DNA from: Vanilla planifolia
Lineage: Eukaryota > Streptophyta > Magnoliopsida > Asparagales > Orchidaceae
Length of the DNA stretch: 64,000 bases
Reading direction: 5' to 3'
Assembly: GCA_023846275.1 (NCBI GenBank)
Contig: JAIUJO010000157.1
Span: 832,983-896,982, forward strand
Shown here: piece by piece, positions 25,909-37,625 of the stretch
Layout: each line of letters starts with the position of its first letter
Numbering within the stretch: position 1 is the first letter of the stretch
The notes under the pieces: generated by a model
What the model was told of the DNA's origin: nothing
The model's input: the letters and a program-made list of their open reading frames with translations, nothing else
Databases searched by the model: none
Position numbers and translations under genes: made by a program

Positions 25909-28091
25909 ACGTTAGCTTTCCCTTGTGTTTAACGAGTCAACCTTTAAATGATTAGTATTTTTCTTTTATTTGGTTTGTTTAGGGTGAAATATGTTCAATT
26001 GTGAAGAATAACTCATTCACTTTTAAAGATGATATATAACTGATCTTTAAAGTACCATGGACTTTTTAGCAAGCCTCAAAATTTGAAGACATTCCCATCA
26101 AATTTGAGAAGGTTTTAATTTTAGTATGACGTAGAATATTATGATTTTGATTGTTAGTCATATGACATTTCTCTATTCAAATCCCTTCAAATTTGACTCG
26201 ATATATTCCTTGATTTTAGAAATATAGGATTCCTTTTTTAAATCATTTAGTCTTTTCAAATCCTACGTAACCATCGAAATGCATTCAATCAATTTCTTGC
26301 ATTAAGAAACATATATGATACCATTTTTATTTTCTTAATCTTTTTTCTAAGTTAAATCCTGCTTATTCATCTTTGGCAAATTCTATGATATGTCAATTGC
26401 TAAGTTTTCTTTAAAATAGAAAAAAATTAATTTTGCTAAAATTTTCATAATTTAAAAAGAAAATTCTTAAGTGACACCCTAAATATGTGCCCAAGTGCAA
26501 AGCTCTGTGGCTAACCAAGCCCGAATGGGTACCAGCAAACATTAAGTGAAGACACATTAGGAATGAATTATGGTCATGTTTATCTTGGCCATTGTTCTGT
26601 CGAAACCTAATATGGAAAAGGATAAAACTCCATTGATGAAGTTTGCAAATGGGTTATTTAGACCCATTATCATGTTAAACTCATAAGCATAGAAGTGGCT
26701 AGAGTGGTGAAATCCCAAGAGCTAACATCCCAAGAAAGACATTAAAAAGTAAAAAAATTCTCATAAACTATAATGTGGGAATAGATCTTTTCACTAATTA
26801 AATACCATAAGCTAGGGAATATTGTCCCATCTGATCCAACATTGGGTAGATATAATCATGTTGCTTATTAGCCTTGTTATAATGCTCTAAACAGAGGAAG
26901 ATCATGTGCAACATAATTACATAGCCCTAATAATTTCATCCATTTGAAATTTCTATCCTTGAATAAAATATCCTAAATCATTCCATTTGAAACCTTAGGT
27001 TGAGATGGTTCCAACCATTACCATTAATCAAACAATCAAAAGCTCATCTGACTTGATCGAATGACATAGATCTAATTCATCTCGATCATATCTTTCTTAG
27101 CTAGCTATCTTTCATAATCTTTGAATTGAAGGTATAGAACATCTCGAATCAGGGTCTAATGACACCCACTGTTCTTTCTTAACATCAAATTCCCTGGACA
27201 TTATTTGAGTCGTTGTGTTATCCATTTGGAAAGACGTATTTTAATCATTTATGAAAAAATATTTAAGTCTTTGTTACAACTTCTAAGAAGTTTTTTTTAC
27301 TAACTTTTTAATGACTATGGACAAATATTTTTCTAAAAACTTAACCAATATTCATGAAATGATAGTTAAGCTAAAAAAGAATTTCAGATGTTAATCATAT
27401 TTTACGAACAGGACTTCCTCCTCGTAGAATCTATAGCTTACTAATACACAAAATTTCAAATTCTTCTAGCTAATCCTAACATTTTTAATTTTTCATTTTC
27501 TTACCTTTCTTCATAATTTTAAGCTCTTTGTTCATTTATTTATTCATCATCAAGTATAAGAAATATTGTATTTTTTATTGAAATTTTATTTCTTACTTTA
27601 TTTTTATCTTACCTTTTGGTTGGTAGCAAACATTTGCTATTGCCCAAGCTTGGAATGATCTCTTAGACAACTAAGTTGGGGTTGAGCTCATAAAAGCACA
27701 TGTTGTATTTGAACCTAAAAAAGCTATTTGGTTGGAGGTTTTGTCATAACAAAAAACCTTTACTTTGGAGATGAACTATAAGGAAAGCCATGAGTTGTAT
27801 AACTCTTTTAGTAATGAAGTTACTTTAGCCCTTGGTTTAGGCGTTGAACGTAGGTTTTAGCATGAATAAAATCACGTAAAATTATTGGTGTACCATTTCA
27901 AGTTTCATTTTTATTTTTCATATTTAAAATATTATAAATTAATATGTTTATAACTAAAGGTTTTTTTATAAATATAAAGTTACTTTTATAAATAATTTTT
28001 CAAAATAAATTTGGGAAAAAAAATTTTCAAATGCTTTTTAAAACTCATAATTGAACTTTTTTCGTCGAATTCTACCTCTCAATTTGCTTCA
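25909..28091 (+). repeat. 3' LTR of copia relic II (~2.2 kb)
   Basis: Full-length partner of 13448-15683; landmarks keep an offset of about 12.4 kb throughout (GTTTGTTTAG 25976; AAACATATATGATACCATTT 26309; GCCATTGTTCTG 26590; CCCATTATCATGTTAAACTC 26661; GATGAACTATAAGGAAAGCC 27771; GGTGTACCATTTCAAG 27885). Preceded by the polypurine tract AAAAGTTGGAGA. No protein is encoded. Confidence 0.75.
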
Positions 28092-31045
28092 CTTTGTCCT
28101 ACAATTTATCTTTTTTTATAAATTTTTATTTTGATTACATTATATTACTAATAATCTCTAATATTGTCTCGTGTTACTTTTACATCATTTTAATTTTGTA
28201 ATATTTTTGGTACTTTGATTTATCTCATTTCAATATTAACATAAATTCACTTAATATCAAAAAATATTTTAATATTATTTGTGCATGTTTGTTGTATTGA
28301 TTCACAATAATTCCAAATATGGGTTGATCAAGTTAAACCAAATGTCGTTGTACTTGACTCAATGAGCTTCTTCCCATAGAGTTTAACTTATTTCTACAAA
28401 TATTTCACTTTAATTTTTTTATATAACTATCAGAATTTAATTATCCACTCATGTCACATTTTACATCTCTACTGGTTGGCTACATTATATTCATTTAATT
28501 TACCCTATTTCAACTTAATTATTTATTTACATAACTTTAAAAAAATATTGTATTATTATTTATGCCTATTTACTTAAGTCGTGGAAATTTTGATAGATAT
28601 AAAATAAATGTCATTGGACACATATTGGTGAGCTTTATCCAATTAAATATTTACTTTTATTTGGAAAATATTTTATTCTCCATGATTTTGGCTTTCATTA
28701 TATGTAATTTTGATTAGAACCTTATTTTAAGATTAATAACATTGCACTAAATCTCGTTAATATCGTAAATTTAGTTTTCCTACATAATATATCCTATATT
28801 TTGTAAATGTCATTTTTCTTACATAATTTACCCCATATTTTGAACTTTTTAATTCTGTTTAGTCATATTACTAAGAGATTCTAAACTCCTCTTATGTGAC
28901 CTTCATATTTCCTTGATTTAGTTATATCACATACTTCAGTTTATCTTATTTTATTTTTGTAATTATTTTTTAATGTTAAAATAATAATTTATAATTATTT
29001 ATATTTATTTAAATTTTTGAATTTTTAGTAAGTCCAAGAAAGGACTAACCAAGACTTAATAAATATTATTAGACTTTTCTTAATAAGCATTATCTAATAA
29101 AATGTTCAGGTTTTTACTTCAAATAACATTCTTTAGGGTTTCGATGTGCCTTAGACTTATTTTAATTCAAACATGATTTGATGATCGAGGATGTTACTTT
29201 TAATCATCTTAGTATTTGGAAATGTTGCTTTCTCATAGATTTCCTCATTTCTTCAATTTTTTTAATTTTTTTTGTTATATTAATTTTTAGTAGTAAATCT
29301 CTTCTTTGTGTGACCTTTACATTATTTTTACTTATTTATATAACATTGCCTCAATTTATTTTATTTTAGCTTTAATAGATTTTTATGTTACACTAAATAT
29401 GAATGACATTAGATCAAGATGAATTGAACTTCAATGAACTCCCCTTGAGAGTTTCGATAAAATTAAATATTTGTTTGTGTATTTGAAGAATTTTATTTTT
29501 ATTAATTTTGGTAAGTTGTACTAGATGTTTTGATTCATTCAATTTTGATGATCAGGAATGTTACACTTGATCTCCTAAATATATTTGTATGACACTTCAA
29601 TGAATAAATTTTTTTTTTCAAATTTCTCTTTTTGCTTTTGTTTATAACTATAAATCTCAAATTTTATTCATGTTCGAACATTTGATTCTTATATTACATT
29701 TCTTCAAATTTTTAAATTCAGCTGTATCATATTTTATTTAAAATTAAAAATATAAATTTCCTATAATTTATGCCCATTTAACTTTGTAATTTATGGTAAT
29801 TTGAAAGAGATCCTATTGAGATAAAATAAATATCATTGGGTCCATCTTCATGAGCATAACCATGTTAGATATTACTCTACATATTTTTAAAAAACTTTTC
29901 TAACATTTTGGCATGCTTTATTAGTCATTTCTTTTCACACATCATTAGACTGTGAAGGATATTACACTCGATCTTCTTAATATATTCCAATTCAACATTC
30001 GTGTATATTTATTTATTAGTACATTTTTAAATATTTTGTTTTCTAAAACTTTGGTATGCTTTATAAGTTTTTTATATTTGTATCAAATTTGATCATTATA
30101 GACATTTCTTTTAATGTTTTTAGTATCTAGGAATATAACTTTCATGTATAATTTTTCTAATGCCTTCAAAAGTTTTATTTTGATTTCGTAGAGTTACTAT
30201 GAAACAATAACTTTTCGCTCATGGAACTTTTTTTTTACAACATTGATTAGTTAGATTCTATTCTAATATATAAGCTTACTGAACATTTAGAAAATAATTT
30301 GATATTATTTAATGTTATTTACTTTAGGAATTTTACGTAATTTAAAATGATGATTTATTAAAAAGGAAAGAAAAGTTGATTGATTGTCCTTGATTAACTC
30401 TATCTAATTAAATATTTATTGCTATAAATTTTATTAAATATTCTATTTTTAAAAATGTTTAACACATGATATGTGATATTTCGAGTCATAAATGATTTAA
30501 TGATTAAGAAAGTTCCAAACAAGATTCCATCAAGGTGATACAAACATCATTGGTCTTATTTTGATAAACTCAATTGATTAACATACATTTATTTATGTTC
30601 TTTTAATTATTTTATTTTTCAAAAATTTTGTCAATTTAAAGGACATTTTCATTTGTGCATGACTTAACTGTTCTAGTTGCTGGACATGATCACCTTCATA
30701 TCTTGGAGAGAAACTATCTAACATAATTTGTCATTTTTTCAAATTTGTTGGCATTGATTTAGTTATATTACTTTGTAACTCTAAATCTTTAGTCATAGAT
30801 CTTATACATAGCTTTCATTTGTTATATTATATCGATTTAATTTAACTTATGTGAGCTTCAATATATATTTACAAAATATTAAAATAATATTTTAATATTT
30901 TTTTTTGTTTTCATTTGTAATTTGATATAATGTTAAAGATGGAGTTGACATGAAAACACATCAATGGACTTGTCACAAGTGGCAAAATCTAAATAAATAT
31001 TTATTCTTGTCTTTTAAATTTTTTCTTAAAGTATTTGGCATACGA
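28092..31045 (+). repeat. Diverged ~410-bp satellite, array 3 left part (segment copy B)
   Basis: About seven monomers, anchors near 28315, 28585, 29030, 29400, 29815, 30350, 30515 and 30945. From 28092 to about 30490 it tracks segment A one-to-one at an offset of about 12.4 kb (for example GATTGATTGTCCTTGATTAA at 30379 against 17969). After about 30490 it departs: two anchors only 165 bp apart (30350, 30515) show that a monomer body was deleted. The array is cut at 31045 by the gypsy insertion and resumes at 34668. Confidence 0.8.
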
Positions 31046-31530
31046 TGTTAGACTGTCAAGCCTCCACCTAAGCTAGTACCATTAGATCAGAAAATTAACA
31101 TTAGAGTCGCCAGATACAACATCTAAGTGAGGACAAGGAACAAACCCAAGGTAGGGGCCCAACAGTAAGACAAACCCCAACTCCAAAATCGACACCATAT
31201 AAATAAAGACATGTTTTAAAACATTAATCACACTAAGCTCTCCCTTTCTCACACATCTCATGAAAAGGGCTCTACTGTAGTAGCATTATTCCCAGTTCTC
31301 GGGGCAGTGGTTGCGTGACCTGTGATCTAAGTACTAATTACGTTTATAAATCTTAGTAGATAAATCCACATAGTTAACCCAATGAAAATGCATATAATGA
31401 GTAGTGCAAATGAATCATATGCATAAAGCTCAAACCATACCAATGTCATATATAATACAAGATGAAAACCAAAGAAAAAGAAAAAGAAATGCCAGTTCCT
31501 TAAGAAGTGCCACCAAGCAGGTATGGTACC

Positions 31531-31649
31531 ATACCCTGCAACACATGCTGAGCCCAATGTAAATCATCATGGAGTCATAGCACATAATATATAATACTAG
31601 ACAGATATCAGATCAAAGGATCAATACCGTGCAACACATGCTGAGCCCA
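31531..31649. repeat. 26-bp direct repeat pair next to a 14-bp palindrome (in LTR)
   Basis: 31531-31556 and 31624-31649 share 25 of 26 bases, starting ATACC and ending with CAACACATGCTGAGCCCA. Just before and overlapping the first copy lies the perfect palindrome GTATGGTACCATAC (31521-31534). The arrangement may be an LTR promoter or enhancer repeat; that role is inference. Confidence 0.8.
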
Positions 31650-32188
31650 GTGGTGAGGATAATGTTCTCTGGGAATCCCATTTTTATATTTGCCATTTGT
31701 AGACATCAATCTAGTTAATTATACTATATCAAAAGACCTTTCATTCCATATTGCTTCTTCCCTTTTTATTTTAACGTATTGTATCATATTGTTTCCTCCT
31801 TTTCTTTTATTATCATACCATGTTACATTTTTAGTTTTCATGCAAATACATAAGTAAAAACCAAAATACCATGTGATAGTAAGAAACCATGTAAAAACAT
31901 GTAATATTATGTTATATATATGCTTAAGAATTTATCTACACAGATTTGATCTATCAAATTTTCTTATCAACTTCCAATTGGTTTCCTTGATGTCCTACAA
32001 GACCATAGTATAAACATAATCAAGTTAAAATATGCTTATTACCCACAAGTTGCTTTCTAAAAGTTATTCCTAGACAGTTAAAAATTCTGCTTTTTAAAAG
32101 CTTTCTCAAACAGCTTTCCAAAATGCATTTTCTAAAATTCCCTAAATTCCTTAATTTAAATGTTGGCTTCCATGAGCGCTTGACCACT

Positions 32189-32222
32189 CCCACCCGACGC
32201 GCCGGGTTCAGCCGCCCGACCT
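32189..32222. other. GC-rich, CpG-containing patch in gypsy LTR
   Basis: About 34 bases with several CpG dinucleotides (ACCCGACGCGCCGGG and a GCCGCCCGAC run) in a window that is otherwise extremely AT-rich and nearly CpG-free. In LTRs such patches often lie in the U3/R promoter region; no TATA box could be assigned with confidence. Confidence 0.6.
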
Positions 32223-32449
32223 TGTCCAAAAGCATGGACGGTTTTTGTTATATTTATTTATTTATTTCTCTCTCTGTCCTCTACATCCCACGAAACTAAA
32301 ATATTTTTTTGGAAAACTCGAGATCTCATGCATCTTCCATTGGCCAATTCAAACCCTCTCGGTCTCTGCTGGTCACCAAAAAACTTACACAACCCCGACG
32401 ACAAAGCAAACAAATTCTTACCTTAGAGTAATCTTTATCTGCATTCACC

Positions 32450-32613
32450 GTCGCATGCCAAAACTCGTGGAATCCATGCCGACCATCATCGTTGCATGCC
32501 AGAACTCGTGGAATCCATGCCAACCATCACCGTCGCATACCAAAACTCACGAAATCCTCCTCAACTATTATTATCGTGTGCTGGAACTATGCGAAGCAAA
32601 GGAGCAGCTTTCG
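32450..32613 (+). repeat. 41-bp minisatellite in gypsy LTR, ~4 units
   Basis: Units start at 32450, 32491, 32532 and about 32573 (the last degenerate). Each begins with a GTCGCATGCC-like word and contains AACTCGTGGAATCCATGCC. The second unit differs from the first by a handful of changes; the third and fourth are more diverged. The repeat explains overlapping open frames in several phases here, which are not genes. Confidence 0.85.
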
Positions 32614-33073
32614 AAAAACTCGCCCTCGCAACTCTAGCAACCTCCCCGAAAGCAGTATTCGCAAAAGTGCTTTTTCAAACTCATCTTGCTTTGGCTTTTA
32701 TAACCGTGGTCAAAACCGATATGCCCTCAGTTCTTGAACCACATTTTGCATAGAACCCCTTTAAAATTTGTTATTTGTACAAATATCCTCTGCCCGAAGA
32801 AATAAACCTGCGTCGAAATTCCTGAAATTGCATATATACCCATTGCAGCCAACAACTTTAAAGTTACCAATATACCTTCCGCCAAAATGAATTGAAACAT
32901 GCCGACATTTAAAAAATTACAAATATACCTTCAATATTGCAAATCTAAACAATTCTTAAAAAATTCATAATTTATTCCTCAGAACTCCAAAAATTACGAA
33001 CTAAACACTATTAGACTCGTCTCAAAGAGCATTTTCAACAAAAATAAAATAAAGATAAAGTATGGCTGTTACA

Positions 33074-33091
33074 ATCTTCCCTCCTTTCAAA
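33074..33091 (-). other. Polypurine tract of gypsy relic
   Basis: On the minus strand the purine-rich run AAAGGAGGGAAGAT directly precedes the TGTAACAG start of the 3' LTR, the expected plus-strand primer site. Confidence 0.75.
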
Positions 33092-33107
33092 AATTACGTG
33101 TCGAAAT

Positions 33108-34275
33108 TTAGAACAGCTCTAGATGTCGAGTGATCATATCTGCTTCCACTTCTCATGTAGCTTCTCTTTATATTTGACCATGCCGTAAGACTTTAACCAA
33201 CCGAATAACTTTGTTTCTTAACTTTTTTTCTTGTCGATCAAGGATTCTTACTGGTATTTCTAGATTAGTCAAATCTTTCTAAATTTCGATGTCTGGATCC
33301 ATGTAACTCACCACATGGGAGGGATCTGGAATGTATCTCCTTAAAACTAAGACATGAAAAACATTATGTACTCCTATCAATTTAGGAGATAAAGCTAGCC
33401 GATATACCACTTGTCCAACCCTTTCCAGTATTTGAAAAGTACCAATGAATTTAGGTTTTAATTTTTCTGCCCTTCCAAAACTTATGAAACTTTTTGTTGG
33501 ACTTACATTAATTAATACATGCTCTCCCTCTGGAAATTCTATCATTCGATGTTTGACATCACATTATTTCTTTTGTCTGTCCTCTGCTGCTTTCATTCTT
33601 CCTTGAATAGTTTCGACCTTCTTAGTTACCTCTTCCACAAATGCATGACCCACAAAACTTCTTTCCTTCCCCTCATTCCAGCATAAATGTGATTGACATT
33701 TTCGACCATAAAGTGCTTCATAAGGAGCCATTCCGATGCTGGACTGATAACTATTGTTATAGACAAATTCTACCTGAGGCAGGTGAATTTCCCAATCACT
33801 TCCAAATTCTAAAATACATAGTCAAAACAAATCCTCCAAGGTTTTTATAATTCTTTCTGATTGACGATCTGTTTGGGGATTGAATGCTGTACTGAATCTT
33901 AAACTTGTACCAAAAGCTTGATGTATAATCTTCCAAAATTGAGAAGTGAATTTAGATCTTTATTAGAGATAACAACTTTTGGTATCCCATGCAATATTAC
34001 AGTTTGTTTTACATATTCTTGAGCTAATTTTTCAGCAGAATAAGTTGTCTTAATAGTAAGAAAATGAGAAGTTTTTGTTAGCCTATCCACAATTTCCCAA
34101 ACTGCATCAACCTGTAGGTGATCTTGATAATTCAAATATAAAATCTATTGCCACTTCCTCCCATTTCCATTCTCGGAATGGTAATGACTGTACTAATCCT
34201 CCAAGCTTTTGCTGTTTCTCCTTTGACTTGTTAGAAAATTAAAAACTTCTGAAACCAATTAGCTACATCTTTTGT
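33108..34275 (-). pseudogene. Ty3/gypsy integrase remnant (C-terminal part of pol)
   Basis: The enzyme would insert retroelement DNA into the genome. Reading leftwards from 34275 in shifting frames: the tail of the HHCC zinc domain (TKDVANWFQKFL, then QQVKGETAK), GLVQSLPFREWKWEEVAIDF with the first catalytic Asp, VDRLTKTSHFLTIKTTYS, HGIPKVVISNKD with the second catalytic Asp, NPQTDRQSER-type and EDLF words near 33840, then ATWEVE near 33150 and the final TRHLELF followed by a stop at 33108-33110. The open part 33279-33545 holds the C-terminal domain with VSPTKSFISFGRAEKLKPKF-type, VHNVFHVLVLRRY and DPSHV words typical of plant gypsy elements, Tekay/Del-like by wording. At least four frameshifts or stops. 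No chromodomain can be asserted. Upstream reverse transcriptase is deleted. Confidence 0.93.
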
Positions 34276-34667
34276 CAACCCTACTTTGGCTTTTATAATC
34301 GTAGTCGAAAAGGATATGCCATCAGTTTGTGAAACACATTTTGCATAACACAACTTCCAAATTTCTTATTTGCACAAATATCCTATGCGAAGAGAAATAA
34401 ACCTGCGCCAAAATTTCTAAAATTGCATATATATTGATCGCAGCTAGCAACTTTAAAATTACTTACATACCTTCCACATAAATGAATTGAACTATGCCGA
34501 CATTTACAAAATTACAAATATATCCTCAATATTACATATCTATCCAAATCTTTAAAAATTCATAATTTATTCCTTAGAACTCCAAAAATGAGAAACTAAA
34601 CACTGTTAGACTTGTCTCAAAGAGCTCTTTAAAAAAAATAAAATAAAGATAAAGTAAGACTGTTACA
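34276..34667 (-). repeat. Truncated 5' LTR of gypsy relic
   Basis: Matches 32680-33073 end to end (CTTTGGCTTTTATAA at 34282, AAATAAACCTGCG at 34394, TGAATTGAACTATGCCGACA at 34482, AAATAAAGATAAAGTA at 34640). Only the outer 0.39 kb remains; the inner 1.63 kb and everything up to mid-pol are deleted. The junction near 34270 falls in TTTTGTCAA, close to TTTTTCAAA at the same point of the other LTR, so a short-homology deletion is plausible. Confidence 0.88.
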
Positions 34668-37249
34668 GAGACATTTAAATTTTTACCCGATTTCATGATC
34701 GAAGAAGTTATAGTCGATCTCCTTAGTATTTTATGATGCAATATTATCAAATAATTTATTCCATTTCTATAAGCTTTTTACATTAATTTTTATATCATAC
34801 TATTTGACTATTAATTTTTTCTTGTATGACCTTTATAATGCTCTAATTTTTCTATATTACATTAATTATATTTATCTAGTTTTATATTTAATATATTTTT
34901 GCTTAATAATAAAATTATAATATACTATTATTTTGCTTATTTACTTTAATATTTTGTAATAACTTCAAATGAAGTATGATGAAGAGGAATGTAAACTTAT
35001 TGTACTTGTTTTAATGAGTTTTATCATCTAAAATATTCCCCACTATATTTTTAAATATTTTATTCTCATAGTTCTTGGACTTTTTAGAAGCATTTGAGTT
35101 TTTACTAGATTTGATTATGTATGTTTTATGATTGTTCTACTTTGTACCTTGGAATTAAACTTTTAAGAATAATTTACCTCATTTCTTGAAAATTTTCTCT
35201 TTGATTTTGTTGTATTTTTGTTGAATTGTAACTCTCCTCTCTTGTTACCTTTAGTTCTCTTTGATTTTATTATATTACATTTTCATAATTTCACATTTTT
35301 TTAACATATATTTACTTAATAATAAAATAACATTTTGTTATAGTTTATTCCAATTTACTTTTGTGATTCTTATTTTTTCCAAACAATGTAAATCTCTGAA
35401 TAAAACAAAGGTCGTTGGGCCTACATAATGAGTTATTTGCAATTTAATATTCATTTTTGAAATTTTTAAAATATTTAATTTCAAAGCTTTTTTATGCTTA
35501 ATAAGATATTTTGATTTATAAATATTTTGATTGTCAAATATGCCATATGACAGCTTTTTGCTCTAATGGAATGTGGCATTAAAATACAATTTATCTCATT
35601 TATTAAAATTTTTCTCTTTTATTTAGTTATATTACTTTGGAATTCTAAATCACTTATCATTTGACCTATTCATAACTTTCTTTTGTTTATATCATAATGA
35701 TTTAACTTATCTCATTTAAGCTTTAATATTTATTTACTTAATATTAAATAATACCTTATTATTTTATATTCTTTTTTTTTTTTGCTATTTATAGTAATTT
35801 GTAACAAGGCTTTATCAAGAACAAACAAATATTGTTAAACTTTTCTTAATGAGCTTTATCCAATTAAATATTTATTTTTTTTAATTTACTAATATTTCTT
35901 TCTGATTTATTTGTTCATTTTATATGGCATTTAAATTCTTACCTAATTTCATGATCGAGTGTGTTACGTTCGATATTATAAATTTCTTGAATGCAACTTT
36001 TGTATATCATTTGTGCCATTTCTTCAAATATATTAGTTTAAATTAATTATTATACATTAAAAATTTTCTTATTTTTGGTTATCATATTTTTATTTATTTA
36101 ACTTTGTTATATTATAATACTTCATATGATCTCATTTTAGTTTTAATAAATTATTGTTTAATATTAAAACAAATATTTATTATTATTTTTGCTTATTTAT
36201 ATTCATAATTCATAGTAATTGCAATCAAGGCCTAGTCAAAATTAAATAGATATCATTAGACTTGTCTTAATGAACTCTCTAAGCAAATAATCTTGCCCAT
36301 TTTATTAATTTTTTTGGCACTTTGAAAGACATTTCAATTACTACTTGATTTCATGATTGAGTATGTTATGCCCAATCAATATTATATCTTATAAAGCAAA
36401 TGTTTTGTAATATTTGTCTCAGTTTTTGAATTTGTTTTCTTTGATTTGGTTATATTATTATGTAATCTAAAATCTTTCTTATATGAGATCTATATTGCTT
36501 TTATTTTTTTGTATTACATTAATTCATTTTATCTAATGTTAACTTAAAAGTGTATATTTACTCATTATTAAAGTAATACTTTTAAATTTACTTATGTTTT
36601 TTTAGATTAGTAATCCATAATAATAATAACTAAGGTATAATAGAGATGAAACAAACATCATTGCACTTGTCTCAATGAGTTTTAACCAATTAAATTTTTA
36701 TTTTTATTATTTTTAATATTTTATTTTCTAAGGGTTTTGAATTCTATAAGAGGCATTTCGATTTGTACATTATTTGATGGCAGATAATGTTCAACTCAAT
36801 TTGCTCAATATATTTTAATGCTACTTTTTTGTATAATTTATCTCAATTCTTCAAAGTTTTTTTCATTAATTGTTTATCTTTTAATGTCACTGAAAATATT
36901 TTGTCATGCGACCTTTATAATGCCTTCATTTTATCATATTGTTTTGTTTTAATTTATTTTATTTCAGTTTCAATATATATGTTTACTTAATAATTAAAAA
37001 AATATTATTATTTATGCATTTTAAATTTTCTAAGTCAGCAATTCCAAACATGGTATGATAGAGATGAAGAAAACTTCGTTTCGGTAATTTTCATGAGTTC
37101 TATTGTATTAATAATGAAATGTAATGTTTTCAAATATATTATTTTCTCGTAATTTTGCACACTTTGCTACACATTTCCTTTCATACCTAATTTCACCACG
37201 AGGGTGTTGACCTTAGTCTCTTTCATACCATTTGAATGCAAGTTTTTTA

Positions 37250-37625
37250 AACAATTTGAGAAACATCAAAATTTTTTCTTTAATTTGGTTATATAATTTA
37301 TAACTCTTAATCTCATCTCTATGTTGTTTGGATAATTTTAAGGTTTATTATTTTCAATGCCTAATTTACATCAAAAAAATAGTTTATTACCTTTTATGTC
37401 AATTTACCTCTGTAGTTAGTAGTAATTCAAGGTAAAGTCTAGTTAAGAAGAAACAAATGTCAATAGAGTTATCTCATCAAGCTCTACTCAATTAAATATT
37501 ATTTTTTATATTCTCATAATTGTCTTTGTTGGATTTTTTGTATGCTTCATAAGTCATTTTGATTCATATAAAATTTAACAAACTTACAAGCAACACTCAG
37601 TGCCCTAAATATCTTACAATGTAGC
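37250..37625 (+). repeat. Duplicated sub-segment, first copy (pair with 42200-42580)
   Basis: Shares private words with 42200-42580 at a spacing of about 4.96 kb: GAAACATCAAAATTTTTTCT against GAAACATGAAAATTTTTTCT, TAACTCTTAATCTCATCTC against TAACTCTTAATCTCTTCTC, TTAAGAAGAAACAAATGT (both) and CAATGTAGCTT (both). The pair implies a second, shorter higher-order period of about 12 monomers. Confidence 0.7.

Larger units (their letters stand above)
24481..28091 (+). mobile_element. Ty1/copia LTR retrotransposon relic II, internally deleted
   Basis: Shorter sister of relic I, 3.61 kb. Order: 5' LTR with an internal gap (24481 to about 25395), end of gag plus the pre-protease knuckle (about 25396-25896), polypurine tract, 3' LTR (25909-28091). 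The flanking monomer breaks at the same point as at relic I (GGAACTTT before, CTACAATTTATC after). A possible 5-bp target duplication, CTTTT at 24476-24480 and CTTTG at 28092-28096, survives with one change. Relative to relic I it lacks about 1.1 kb of the 5' LTR (equivalent of 10270-11385) and about 1.3 kb of leader and gag. Like relic I it has no pol. Shared flanks and shared lack of pol indicate that I and II descend from one insertion. Confidence 0.8.
31046..33073 (-). repeat. Complete 3' LTR of gypsy relic (2.03 kb)
   Basis: Bounded by TGTTAGACTG at 31046 and CTGTTACA at 33066-33073. The inner end abuts a pyrimidine run that is the polypurine tract on the minus strand. Its last 394 bp match the right-hand LTR piece. 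It holds a 26-bp repeat pair (31531, 31624), a GC-rich CpG patch (32189-32222) and a 41-bp minisatellite (32450-32613). Plus-strand open frames at 32245-32637, 32492-32737 and 32496-32753 and minus-strand frames at 31327-31557, 32020-32235 and 32326-32523 arise from this non-coding LTR, several of them from the minisatellite. Confidence 0.85.
31046..34667 (-). mobile_element. Ty3/gypsy LTR retrotransposon relic, internally deleted
   Basis: Minus-strand element inside a satellite monomer (GGCATACGA on the left, GAGACATTTAAAT on the right, together one monomer word). In element order, from right to left: outer 0.39 kb of the 5' LTR (34276-34667), then directly integrase (34275 to 33108), a polypurine tract (33091-33074) and a complete 3' LTR (33073-31046). 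Gag, protease, reverse transcriptase, RNase H and most of the 5' LTR are gone. The two LTR pieces agree at roughly four of five bases by eye, much better than the copia LTR pairs, so this is the youngest of the three elements. The LTR end is TGTAACAG...CTAACA in element sense. A clear target duplication is not visible. Confidence 0.9.

Noticed and set aside
32245..32753. Overlapping plus-strand frames of 81-130 codons
   Set aside because: They come from the CpG-rich 41-bp minisatellite in the gypsy LTR, open in several phases at once, with repeat-derived peptides.
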